A stretch of 64,000 bases of DNA, from positions 1 to 64,000 of the forward strand of contig JAJRVQ010000126.1 in assembly GCA_024277255.1 (NCBI GenBank), written 5' to 3'. Below the pieces are notes generated by a model. That model ran no database searches. It worked only from the letters and a program-made list of their open reading frames with translations, and was not told the DNA's origin. Made by a program: the position numbers and the translations under genes. Each line of letters begins with the position of its first letter. The first letter of the stretch is position 1. This stretch comes from Acidobacteriota bacterium. Lineage in GTDB: Bacteria; Acidobacteriota; Thermoanaerobaculia; Multivoradales; SZUA-115. Shown one piece after another: positions 57,195 through 64,000 of this stretch.

Positions 57195-57902
57195 ATGGAT
57201 TCTCGTCGCCTCCTCTTGATCAGTAACTCCACCTCTCACGGCAGCGGCTACCTCGATCATTGCGCTGAGCACTTCCAAACTCGCCTGGCCGGCGTGCAGC
57301 GGGTTCTCTTCGTCCCCTTCGCTCTCTTCGATCGCGACCGCTATGCCGCCACCGCCCGAGCGCGGCTGGAGCAGATGGGCTTCGCCGTCGATGCGCTGCA
57401 CCGAGCCGCGGACCCGCGCGAGGCGGTCGCCGAGGCGGAAGCCATCTTCGTCGGCGGCGGCAACACCTTCCGGCTGCTCGATTCGCTCTATCGGCTGGGG
57501 CTCATCGAAGCGATCCGCCAGCGCGTCGCCAGCGGTACCCCCTACATCGGCACCAGCGCCGGCTCCAACGTCGCCTGCCTCTCGATCAAGACCACCAACG
57601 ACATGCCGATCGTCCAGCCACCCAGCTTCGACGCACTCGGCCTCGTTCCCTTCAACATCAACCCGCACTACCTCGATCCTGACCCCGACTCCACTCACCA
57701 GGGCGAAACCCGCGAACAGCGCATTCGCGAGTTCCACGAAGAAAACACCCCCCCGGTGGTCGCCCTACGCGAAAGCGCCATGCTCCACATCGAAGGCAAC
57801 CACGTCACCTTCCACGGCAACACCGGCGCCCGACTCTTCCAAAGGGGAAGAGACCCTGTCGAGCACAAGGATGGGGATCGGCTTGACTTCTTGTTGCACT
57901 AG
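57195..57902 (+). CDS. pepE: peptidase E (alpha-aspartyl dipeptidase)
   Basis: This 235-aa serine peptidase of family S51 has the nucleophile elbow GTSAGSNVA, the GGGNTF motif and NPHYLDP. PepE cleaves Asp-X dipeptides, and length matches the family. GGAG precedes the ATG. It overlaps the convergent hutI stop by four bases. Confidence 0.92.
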   Translation: MDSRRLLLISNSTSHGSGYLDHCAEHFQTRLAGVQRVLFVPFALFDRDRYAATARARLEQMGFAVDALHRAADPREAVAEAEAIFVGGGNTFRLLDSLYRLGLIEAIRQRVASGTPYIGTSAGSNVACLSIKTTNDMPIVQPPSFDALGLVPFNINPHYLDPDPDSTHQGETREQRIREFHEENTPPVVALRESAMLHIEGNHVTFHGNTGARLFQRGRDPVEHKDGDRLDFLLH

Positions 57903-59161
57903 CCCACCACCACCTCACCGCCCTTGACCACCGCGGCGACCGGATTGACGCCGAAGTGGTAGGCGAGGTTGAACAGGTTGGGGGCGTCGAGGAGGACGAG
58001 GTCGGCCCGCTTTCCCTCTTCGACGCTGCCGATCTCTTCGCCCAAGCCGAGGCAGCAGGCCGGGTTGAGGGTGATGGCGGTGAGACATTCTTCAATGGTC
58101 AGACCCAACTTGAAGACGCCGAGCCAGACGATGAAGGGCAGCGACTCGGTGTGGGACGAACCGGGATTGCAGTCGGTGGCCAGAGCCAGCGCGACTCCCG
58201 CGCCGATCAGCCGCCGAGCCGGTGCATAGCCCTCCTTGCGCAGGAAGAAGCTGACACCGGGCAGCATCACCGCCATCACCTCGCGAGCCGCCATCGCCTC
58301 GATGCCGGCCTCGGATACCGCCACCAGATGGTCCGCCGAGGCAGCGCCCAGTTCAGCGGCCAGGCCGGCGGCCCCCGAGTCGACGAATTCGTCGGCGTGC
58401 AGGCGCGGCACCAGCCCGTGGTCGATGCCGGCCCGCAACACCCGGCGCGATTCCTCGACGGTGAAAACCCCCTCTTCGCAAAAGACGTCGCAGAAGGTGG
58501 CCAGCCCTTCGCTCGCCGCGGCCGGGGTAATCTCCTGACAGATTTCATCGAGGAAGCGCGCCCGTTCGGCGGCGCTACCCCGGCGTTCAGCCGGCACCTC
58601 GTGCGCCGCCAACAGTGTCGCCACCACGTCCACCACGTGGCCGTCTGCACCCCGGCGAATCGCCCGCAGCTGTTTGAGTTCTGCCGGGAGCGACAATCCG
58701 TAGCCGCTTTTCGCCTCGGCGGTGGTGGTGCCATGCGCCAGCATCCGGTCGAGCCGGGAGCGAACGTTTTCCGCCAGCTCCTCTTCGCTGGCCGCGCGGG
58801 TGGCGGCCACCGTCGACAGGATGCCACCGCCGGCGGCGGCAATCTCCTGGTAGCTCTTCCCCGCCAATCGTGCCGCCAGCTCATGCTCGCGGCTCCCGGC
58901 CCAGGGCAGATGGGTATGGCAATCGACGAAGCCCGGTACCAAGGTCTTGCCGGTGCCGTCGAGCCTGGTCGCATGCGGCAGCTCTCCAAAGCGTTGCCGG
59001 CGATCTTCAGCGCTACCCACAAAGAGGATTTTGCCGTCGCGGCAGAACACCTCTCTACCCGGCGAACGGCAGACTTCTTTGAGTTCGCTACCGCGGCGCG
59101 GTGTCGTTCCCAGCGGCGTGGCAATCTCGGCGAGACGGTGAATCAGTAGATCCATGTGCAT
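57899..59161 (-). CDS. hutI: imidazolonepropionase
   Basis: This 420-aa amidohydrolase of histidine degradation (step 3) has metal and substrate motifs DCHTHLPWAGSREHE, AKSGYGL, LHADEF, SADHL and ATDCNPGSS. The start is ATG 59161 or 59155, both after GAGAG. The other hut genes are not in the window. It begins 31 bases after the nucleotidyltransferase gene. Confidence 0.93.
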   Translation of the reverse strand: MHMDLLIHRLAEIATPLGTTPRRGSELKEVCRSPGREVFCRDGKILFVGSAEDRRQRFGELPHATRLDGTGKTLVPGFVDCHTHLPWAGSREHELAARLAGKSYQEIAAAGGGILSTVAATRAASEEELAENVRSRLDRMLAHGTTTAEAKSGYGLSLPAELKQLRAIRRGADGHVVDVVATLLAAHEVPAERRGSAAERARFLDEICQEITPAAASEGLATFCDVFCEEGVFTVEESRRVLRAGIDHGLVPRLHADEFVDSGAAGLAAELGAASADHLVAVSEAGIEAMAAREVMAVMLPGVSFFLRKEGYAPARRLIGAGVALALATDCNPGSSHTESLPFIVWLGVFKLGLTIEECLTAITLNPACCLGLGEEIGSVEEGKRADLVLLDAPNLFNLAYHFGVNPVAAVVKGGEVVVG

Positions 59162-59192
59162 ACTCTCTTGAAATTTTCCGGCCCCGCGGTTG

Positions 59193-59858
59193 TCACCCGG
59201 CCAGCAGATCGTTGCCCAGCTTCTCGACCTGCTCGTCCAACCACTCTTCGACTTCCTCCCAGCGTAACCCCTCAGCCTGGCGGACCATCGGTTCGCCCTC
59301 GATGAGCGAACGGTCGGCCAGCCCTTTGAGTGCCTGCAACGGGAAGTCGCGAACGTGTCCGAACTTGTCGGCCGAGCGTGCCAGGAGTTGCGCCAGCGGC
59401 AGGTGGCGGCAAAGGAGGTAGAGATCGACAAAGTCCCGCCGCCCCCCTCGGCTGATGATCGCACCGAGCTTCATCAAGCCGAGGTCCACCGGTGAAGCTA
59501 ACGCCAGGTTGGAGAAAAGAGGGGTCGGGTCGACCAACGGATAGGGATAGTGAAAGAGCTTCAGCGCAACCTCACCGACTCGGGCGAACAGATAGCCGTC
59601 GCGCGCCGTTTCAACCCTCGTGGTGTCATCCAAGGCGAGAAGATCGATCAGGAGATCTCGGCGCTGAGCGCTGGCCAACCGATTGTGCGCCGTCATCAGA
59701 TCGAGGCTGACCACCGATCGGTGGCCGGTGTAGAGCGCCAATGCTGCCGAGCCGGCCAGGTAGAAGTCCTCCGCCCAAGCGCGGTCGCCCAGCCGCGCCA
59801 CCAACTCGCGGCTGGTTTTCGCCAGACTATTGGCAAACCTGGGCTCTAGTGTGGCCAC
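59193..59858 (-). CDS. AbiEii-like nucleotidyltransferase (putative toxin)
   Basis: This 221-aa protein has the AbiEii/DUF1814 pattern LAGSAALALYTGHR followed by VVSLDLMTA. Typical members have two aspartates (SxDLDLF); here the first position appears to be Ser, so activity may be altered. The family transfers nucleotides, some to tRNA, as type IV toxins. It overlaps the upstream DUF6922-like gene by 13 bases, a known toxin-antitoxin-like pairing. Confidence 0.75.
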   Translation of the reverse strand: MATLEPRFANSLAKTSRELVARLGDRAWAEDFYLAGSAALALYTGHRSVVSLDLMTAHNRLASAQRRDLLIDLLALDDTTRVETARDGYLFARVGEVALKLFHYPYPLVDPTPLFSNLALASPVDLGLMKLGAIISRGGRRDFVDLYLLCRHLPLAQLLARSADKFGHVRDFPLQALKGLADRSLIEGEPMVRQAEGLRWEEVEEWLDEQVEKLGNDLLAG

Positions 59859-60154
59859 AGAGCCTCCCGAGCTAGCCGCGAAGACTCAGGCTCGCTACCC
59901 GAGATCCCGAAAACCCGCTGCCAGAAACGATGACTGCGGCGCGACAGCTGGCGGCTGCCGCGCTGCTCCACCCAGTGGCACAATGCCGGCCGGCCGACTT
60001 CGGTACTGAGCCAGGCGAGATCGGAGGAATCGCCCTCTTCCAACAACCGCCCGATGACGAACTCCTGCGCTTCGGGAGTAGCCAGCTGGTGCTCTTCGTA
60101 GCCGTCGAAAAGGCGCAAGGTTGCCACTGGCAGAGAGTTTCTTGATCGTTCCAC
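59846..60154 (-). CDS. DUF6922-like putative antitoxin
   Basis: This 102-aa protein contains FVIGRLLEEGDSSDLAWLS, then LSRRSHRFWQRVFG, the spacing of DUF6922 proteins found beside AbiEii-like nucleotidyltransferases. It would be the antitoxin or accessory partner. The GTG start overlaps the yggS stop by one base, so it is coupled to the upstream operon. Confidence 0.65.
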   Translation of the reverse strand: MERSRNSLPVATLRLFDGYEEHQLATPEAQEFVIGRLLEEGDSSDLAWLSTEVGRPALCHWVEQRGSRQLSRRSHRFWQRVFGISGSEPESSRLAREALWPH

Positions 60155-60852
60155 TACTGGGCGTTTCCCAGGTCCAGGCGCGGTCCGAACAGAGCGGTTC
60201 CAACCCGAACGTGCGTCGCTCCCTCTTCGATCGCCACTTCGAAATCACCGCTCATCCCCATCGAGAGCCAGCCTGAAAAATCGCTCCACTCGTTGCGCTC
60301 GGCCAACTCGTCGCGCAGACCGCGCAGCTGCCGAAACCAGGCGCGGCTGGCCTCCGGATCGGCACCGTAAGGAGGAATCGCCATCAACCCTTGGATACTG
60401 AGCGATTCCAGCTCGGCCAGCGGCGTCACGGTGGCGGCTAAACCGTCGGCCGAAAAGCCGTGTTTTGACCCTTCACCGCCGAGGTTGATCTCCAGCAGGC
60501 AGGGAATGCGGCGACCGAGCCGTTTCGCCTCGCGGTCCAGCACCCGAGCGATCTTGAGGCGATCGACCGAATGGATCACATCGAACAGCTGCGCCGCCAA
60601 CCGCGCCTTGTTGGATTGCAGAGGGCCGATCAGATGCCACTGAACATCCTTCGGCAAGAGGTCGATCTTCGACTTCGCCTCTTGCACCCGGTTCTCGCCA
60701 AAAACCGAGAGGCCCGCTTGGTGGGCCGCCAGCAGCTTCTCCACCGGCTGCCGCTTGCTGGCTCCGACCAGGGTCACGCAGCTGGGATCGCGCCCACTTC
60801 GCTCGCAGGCCGCTTCGATGCGCCGTTGAATCTGGCGCCACCGTTCGCTGAT
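60154..60852 (-). CDS. yggS: YggS-family PLP-binding protein, with non-standard start codon
   Basis: This protein of about 232 aa has the YggS/PROSC alanine racemase-like barrel: the PLP lysine in VGASKRQ, FGENRVQEAKSKI, WHLIGPLQSNKA, HSVDRLKIA, SMGMSGDFEVAI and ATHVRVGTALFG. It maintains PLP and amino acid balance. Homology starts with SERWRQIQRRIEAA, but no ATG, GTG or TTG is available there. The nearest candidate is ATC at 60852, with GGAGG 12 bases before it and overlapping the preceding stop. An ACG codon precedes it. A base-call error is also possible. Confidence 0.85.
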   Translation of the reverse strand: MSERWRQIQRRIEAACERSGRDPSCVTLVGASKRQPVEKLLAAHQAGLSVFGENRVQEAKSKIDLLPKDVQWHLIGPLQSNKARLAAQLFDVIHSVDRLKIARVLDREAKRLGRRIPCLLEINLGGEGSKHGFSADGLAATVTPLAELESLSIQGLMAIPPYGADPEASRAWFRQLRGLRDELAERNEWSDFSGWLSMGMSGDFEVAIEEGATHVRVGTALFGPRLDLGNAQ

Positions 60853-60859
60853 CGTGGGC

Positions 60860-61609
60860 CTAGCCCTCCGCTTCCTGCTCCGGTGGCAAGAAGAGAACCC
60901 GTTTGCAGCTGTCGCAAAGGACGATCGAACCGGAGGTGCGAATCTCGACAACACTCTGCGGCCGCACTCTGTAGTTGCAGCCGCCGCAGTGCCACATGCG
61001 CTGGTCACGGCTGCTGTCGGCCAAGCGAACGGCGGCGAGCGGGTGGCCACCGTGACGCTCGAACAGCCGGTTGAACTGGCTGAGAACTCCGGGTGAAAGA
61101 CGCTCGCGCAAGGTCGCTACCGTGCCGTTCAGCCGCTCGATTCTCTCCGCGACCGCTGGCTTCTCCGCTTCCCACTTTTCAAGTTCGGTCTTGTAACGCT
61201 GGTCGAGGTCGGCGAAGGCTTGGCGCTGCTCTTCCAGATCCTTTTCCGCCTGTTCGCGACTCTCCATCGCCGCCAGCCCAAGCTCCTCGCAGGACTGAAT
61301 CTGCCGCTTCATCGTGTCGATTTCATGCAGCAGGGCGCCGTACTCGCGCTGGGTCGAAACCTGGTTGATCTGCTGCTGGTAGCGCTTCAGCTTCTCTTGC
61401 GCGTCGGCGATTTCCCCCTCCGCGCTGCGCCGCTCGGCCCGTGCCGCTTCGACCGCCTCCTCCAGCTTGGCGATCTCAGCCAGCCTTTCGCTGTGCTCAC
61501 CGTGAAGCTCGCTCATCCACTCTGGAATCCCGTTGAGCTGCTCTTCGGCAGCATGCAACTGATCCAGGGCGTTTTGCAGGGGTACGATCGATTCGAGTGG
61601 GCCCGACAT
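60860..61609 (-). CDS. zinc-ribbon coiled-coil protein (DUF164/zf-RING_7)
   Basis: This 249-aa protein has a long coiled coil (about 10-170) and a C-terminal C4 zinc ribbon (CGGC ... CDSC, about 208-238). The family is widespread, often next to yggS or RNase HI genes, and is thought to bind nucleic acid. ATG 61609 fits the family better than an upstream ATG. It ends inside the ribosome-binding region of yggS. Confidence 0.85.
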   Translation of the reverse strand: MSGPLESIVPLQNALDQLHAAEEQLNGIPEWMSELHGEHSERLAEIAKLEEAVEAARAERRSAEGEIADAQEKLKRYQQQINQVSTQREYGALLHEIDTMKRQIQSCEELGLAAMESREQAEKDLEEQRQAFADLDQRYKTELEKWEAEKPAVAERIERLNGTVATLRERLSPGVLSQFNRLFERHGGHPLAAVRLADSSRDQRMWHCGGCNYRVRPQSVVEIRTSGSIVLCDSCKRVLFLPPEQEAEG

Positions 61610-61627
61610 AGGATTCGACGAGATAGT

Positions 61628-61703
61628 TGGTGGGTCCACCTGGATTTGAACCAGGGACCTGCCGGTTATGAGCCGGATGCTCTAACCGCTGAGCTATGGA
61701 CCC
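61628..61703 (-). tRNA. tRNA with CAU anticodon (Met elongator or Ile2)
   Basis: A 73-base cloverleaf plus encoded CCA: acceptor GGGTCCA/TGGACCC, D arm GCTC/GAGC, anticodon loop CTCATAA (anticodon CAU), T arm CCTGG/CCAGG with TTCAAAT. One T-C mismatch at the top of the anticodon stem. Whether C34 is modified to lysidine (Ile2) cannot be seen here. Confidence 0.93.
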
Positions 61704-61777
61704 AGCGACCCCAAAGACCTGTGGGGGAGCCGGAGTATATAGCACCCGGCAGGGGTGCGAAAGGGTCCATTTCGAGG

Positions 61778-63181
61778 CTATTTTTCGGCTTCGATTCCGG
61801 CCCGCAATTCAGTCTCGGACGCCGCTGTGCGCTGCCGGTCCACAAACCGGCTCCAAGCTGCCAGTAGGCGGACCCGCATTTGCTCGGCCAGCTGCGGATC
61901 CACCACATCTTCGACGCCGTTCGGGGTCCACCGTTGCAGCCGCAGTTCCGGCGGATACCGCGGATCGCCCAGAGGAAGCGAGGCCAAGAAGGCACGAAAG
62001 TGACGACCAAAGGCCCGTGGCGAAGCCGCGCCGACTCCGGGTCGCGGGTCAAGCTGATAGGGCCTACCTCGGTAGAAGCTCTCGCCCACCCCCGCGAACC
62101 AGGTGGTAACGCGTAGCTGCATCTCCCCTTCGATCCACGACAGGCGGTTGCTGCCAGCGGCGGCATAGAGTTCGGAGAGAATGCCCGGCTCGGCGTCCCC
62201 CATGAACAGGCTCGGCGCCACCGCGGGCAATGCGGTTCCGCCCGCCGCTTCCACCAGCGTCGCCCACAGCCGCCGGGTGGAAACCCGCTGCCCTGCGGCT
62301 GGCAGGCAGCGGCCTTCGAACGCGGCTGGGAGATCGACCACCATCGGCACTTCGAGCATCTCGCGACTGAGGGTACCTCCGTCCAGCACCCGCCCTTCCT
62401 CCCCGAGGTGTTGACCATAGGCGGATACCACCGCCACGAGTGTCCGCTCGCGCTGTCCACTTTGCTCCAAGGCGCGAAGGAATCGGCCGAGACGAGCATC
62501 GGCGCGAATCACCTCGGCGCGGTAGCTGGCATTCAGCTTCGCTACAAGTTCCTCCGGCAACGGCACATCGGGATCAAAGACGGGCGCCAAATCCGCCAGC
62601 CCCAGTTGCTCCGGTGGCTTGCCGTAGGGAACCCGCGGTTCCGGCAGCTGGATCCAAACAAAGGAGCGACTCTCGCCTAGCGAGCGCAGGAGACGCACCG
62701 CCGGTCTACCGGAACGCAGCGCTTGAAAAATGTCAAAACCCTGATGGTGACCGTGTAAGTGGTTGAACCACCTCCCTTCGCCGAATGCGGCGGTGGCAAA
62801 GCCCCGCTCGGAAAGTGCTTCGGCGAGGGTCACCAAGCCGGGCGCCAGGCTGGCCGAACGCGGGGTCAAGGCTTGATGCTGCCACGGGCGCAAACCGGTC
62901 GCCAGCGAGGCGAGTGCCGGCACCGCCCAACTCGATGATGCCACCGCTCGGGTTGAGAAGTCGGCGCGCGCAATCAGACGATCCAGGTTGGGTGTCCAAC
63001 CAACCTCGCCGCCCAAGCCGCCCACCATGTCCGCCCGCAACCCTTCGAGGGTGATCAAGACGATGGGACCGTCGTGGACGGGAGGCGCCGGTGGCGAATC
63101 GGCTGCGCAGCCGGTCAAACCGACAACGAGAAGGAGAGAGGCAAGGAGCCCGGTCATCGGCTCACCGCGGCGCCCTTTCAC
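61778..63181 (-). CDS. sulfatase-fold lipoprotein, catalytic motif not evident
   Basis: This 467-aa protein has a lipoprotein signal (LLASLLLVVGLTGC) and alkaline phosphatase/sulfatase fold elements: IVLITLEGLRADMVGG, TPNLDRLIA, SSWAVPALASLATGLRP and VVVSAYGQHLGEEG. The canonical C/S-x-P-S-R nucleophile motif is absent in the expected place, so hydrolysis is doubtful. GTG 63181 gives a basic n-region (KGRR) and overlaps the transglycosylase stop by four bases; ATG 63157 is an alternative. Confidence 0.75.
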   Translation of the reverse strand: MKGRRGEPMTGLLASLLLVVGLTGCAADSPPAPPVHDGPIVLITLEGLRADMVGGLGGEVGWTPNLDRLIARADFSTRAVASSSWAVPALASLATGLRPWQHQALTPRSASLAPGLVTLAEALSERGFATAAFGEGRWFNHLHGHHQGFDIFQALRSGRPAVRLLRSLGESRSFVWIQLPEPRVPYGKPPEQLGLADLAPVFDPDVPLPEELVAKLNASYRAEVIRADARLGRFLRALEQSGQRERTLVAVVSAYGQHLGEEGRVLDGGTLSREMLEVPMVVDLPAAFEGRCLPAAGQRVSTRRLWATLVEAAGGTALPAVAPSLFMGDAEPGILSELYAAAGSNRLSWIEGEMQLRVTTWFAGVGESFYRGRPYQLDPRPGVGAASPRAFGRHFRAFLASLPLGDPRYPPELRLQRWTPNGVEDVVDPQLAEQMRVRLLAAWSRFVDRQRTAASETELRAGIEAEK

Positions 63182-64000
63182 GAGTCGCGAGTCGCGATCT
63201 CCGGATACAGGCGGCGGTAACTATCGGCCAGCAGGAGGATCCGCTTGACGTAGCGGCGCGACTCCACCAGCTGCAGCCCTTCGATGAACCGATCGCGCTC
63301 GCCATGGCCGGCTTGGCGCCACAGGCGCTGAATCCGATTGGGTCCACCGTTGTAGCCCGCCAACGCCAACTCAACATCGCCGTCGAAGCGCTCGAGCACC
63401 TGCCGGAAGTAGGCCGTCCCCAAGTACAGGTTGAACTCGGGATCCGACAGGCGCGCCGTGGAGAAGGACAAACCGAGCCGCCTGGCAACCTCGCGTCCGG
63501 TGGCCGGCATCAGTTGCAGCAGGCCGCGGGCGCCCGCGCGACTGACCGCCCGTCGATCGAAGGCGCTCTCTTGGCGCACCATGCCGAGAACCAGATGAGG
63601 ATCGAGCCCTTGCCGCCGCGCCGCCGCGAGAACAGGTGCCGAGAAGTCGAAGGGGTAATACAGCGCCATGGCCTGCGCCGGTACGGCGGTTTGATTGACC
63701 CAGCCGAGTTGGGGAAAGGCTCGGACCACGGCGTCGACACTCGGCCGCCGCTCACCTTGCCGGCCCAAGATCTCAGCTCGCAGAGCGGCTTGCGCCCGGT
63801 GGTCGGCGGCTGTTCCCACGGCCTCGGATTCGGCCATCGCCAAGTCGTCGAGCCCTGCTTCGGTGAGCAATCGGGCTCGTTCGAGGCGCGAGTCTCGCGG
63901 CCAATCGACCGGTGTCGGGGCCGGGACCTCGGCCGTCTCTCCCTTCGGCAACCGGGCCCGCGCATGACGGGCGTAGAAATCGGTGACATCGGAGGCTGCT
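63178..64000 (-). CDS. soluble lytic transglycosylase, C-terminal part (cut by window edge)
   Basis: The reading frame stays open to the window end, so the N-terminus is missing. The SLT domain has the catalytic Glu in GMVRQESAFD, then AGARGLLQLMPATG, NLYLGTAYFRQVL and LAGYNGGP. It cleaves peptidoglycan glycan strands. Upstream residues (helical, QAQAALRAEI) match the superhelical Slt N-domain. It overlaps the sulfatase-fold gene. Confidence 0.85.
   Translation of the reverse strand, partial: AASDVTDFYARHARARLPKGETAEVPAPTPVDWPRDSRLERARLLTEAGLDDLAMAESEAVGTAADHRAQAALRAEILGRQGERRPSVDAVVRAFPQLGWVNQTAVPAQAMALYYPFDFSAPVLAAARRQGLDPHLVLGMVRQESAFDRRAVSRAGARGLLQLMPATGREVARRLGLSFSTARLSDPEFNLYLGTAYFRQVLERFDGDVELALAGYNGGPNRIQRLWRQAGHGERDRFIEGLQLVESRRYVKRILLLADSYRRLYPEIATRDS

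Overview
This window is GC-rich bacterial DNA that most resembles an Acidobacteriota genome, perhaps the Thermoanaerobaculia lineage. That placement is inferred from gene content: a long FtsX/MacB-type permease of the acidobacterial ADOP family, a GWxTD-domain lipoprotein, a FecR-domain membrane protein, a B-box/DUF4013 membrane protein and an envelope-type (Gram-negative) gene set. No rRNA or other taxonomic marker is present.

Left accessory region (1-10.2 kb). Bases 1-5350 on the minus strand form a compact peptide (RiPP) biosynthesis operon. It starts at a recognisable sigma-70-like promoter and runs through an ABC exporter, a PqqD-like/radical SAM/SPASM maturase and a 44-residue precursor that is too short for usual gene calling (CxCxCxC motif, then nine glycines). 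A small secreted protein and an unusual NuoF-like flavoprotein follow. A divergent ADOP permease flanks it. Next comes a mobile-looking segment: a HigB/HigA toxin-antitoxin pair with a palindromic operator inside its promoter, a decayed gene tail, a DUF3800 gene, and a second nearly identical higA copy. The two higA copies form ~300-bp direct repeats around the segment.

Middle region (10.2-36.6 kb). A five-gene lipid/polyketide cluster encodes a type III PKS, an ICMT-like methyltransferase, an ACP, a fatty-acyl-AMP ligase and an FAD monooxygenase, resembling alkylresorcinol/alkylpyrone pathways with a dedicated acyl-loading system. YceI, a membrane patatin, an M20 peptidase, an RND/MMPL exporter and a B-box membrane protein follow, closed by a strong terminator. 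A hairpin-rich noncoding stretch (24.7-25.1 kb) comes next, then a B12-independent-looking radical SAM protein, an ADP-forming acyl-CoA synthetase and ruvB. ruvB is separated from ruvA by a cassette with its own near-consensus promoter: a 31-aa peptide, a 26-bp perfect palindrome, a sigma-region-2-like mini-protein and a TPR protein. ruvA and a PpiD-like chaperone follow.

Right region (36.6-64 kb). The rod-shape operon mreB-mreC-mreD-mrdA-rodA is followed by RNase G. Then come a pair of AAA/STAND-type ATPases behind an inverted-repeat operator, a kinase/glycosidase-like fusion, an HD protein, a large YfhO-like membrane protein, a periplasmic binding protein, a Wzm/Wzt polysaccharide exporter, the GWxTD lipoprotein, peptidase E, imidazolonepropionase, an AbiEii-like nucleotidyltransferase pair, yggS, a zinc-ribbon coiled-coil protein, a tRNA with CAU anticodon, a sulfatase-fold lipoprotein and a lytic transglycosylase cut by the window edge. 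No CRISPR array, rRNA or complete insertion sequence was seen.
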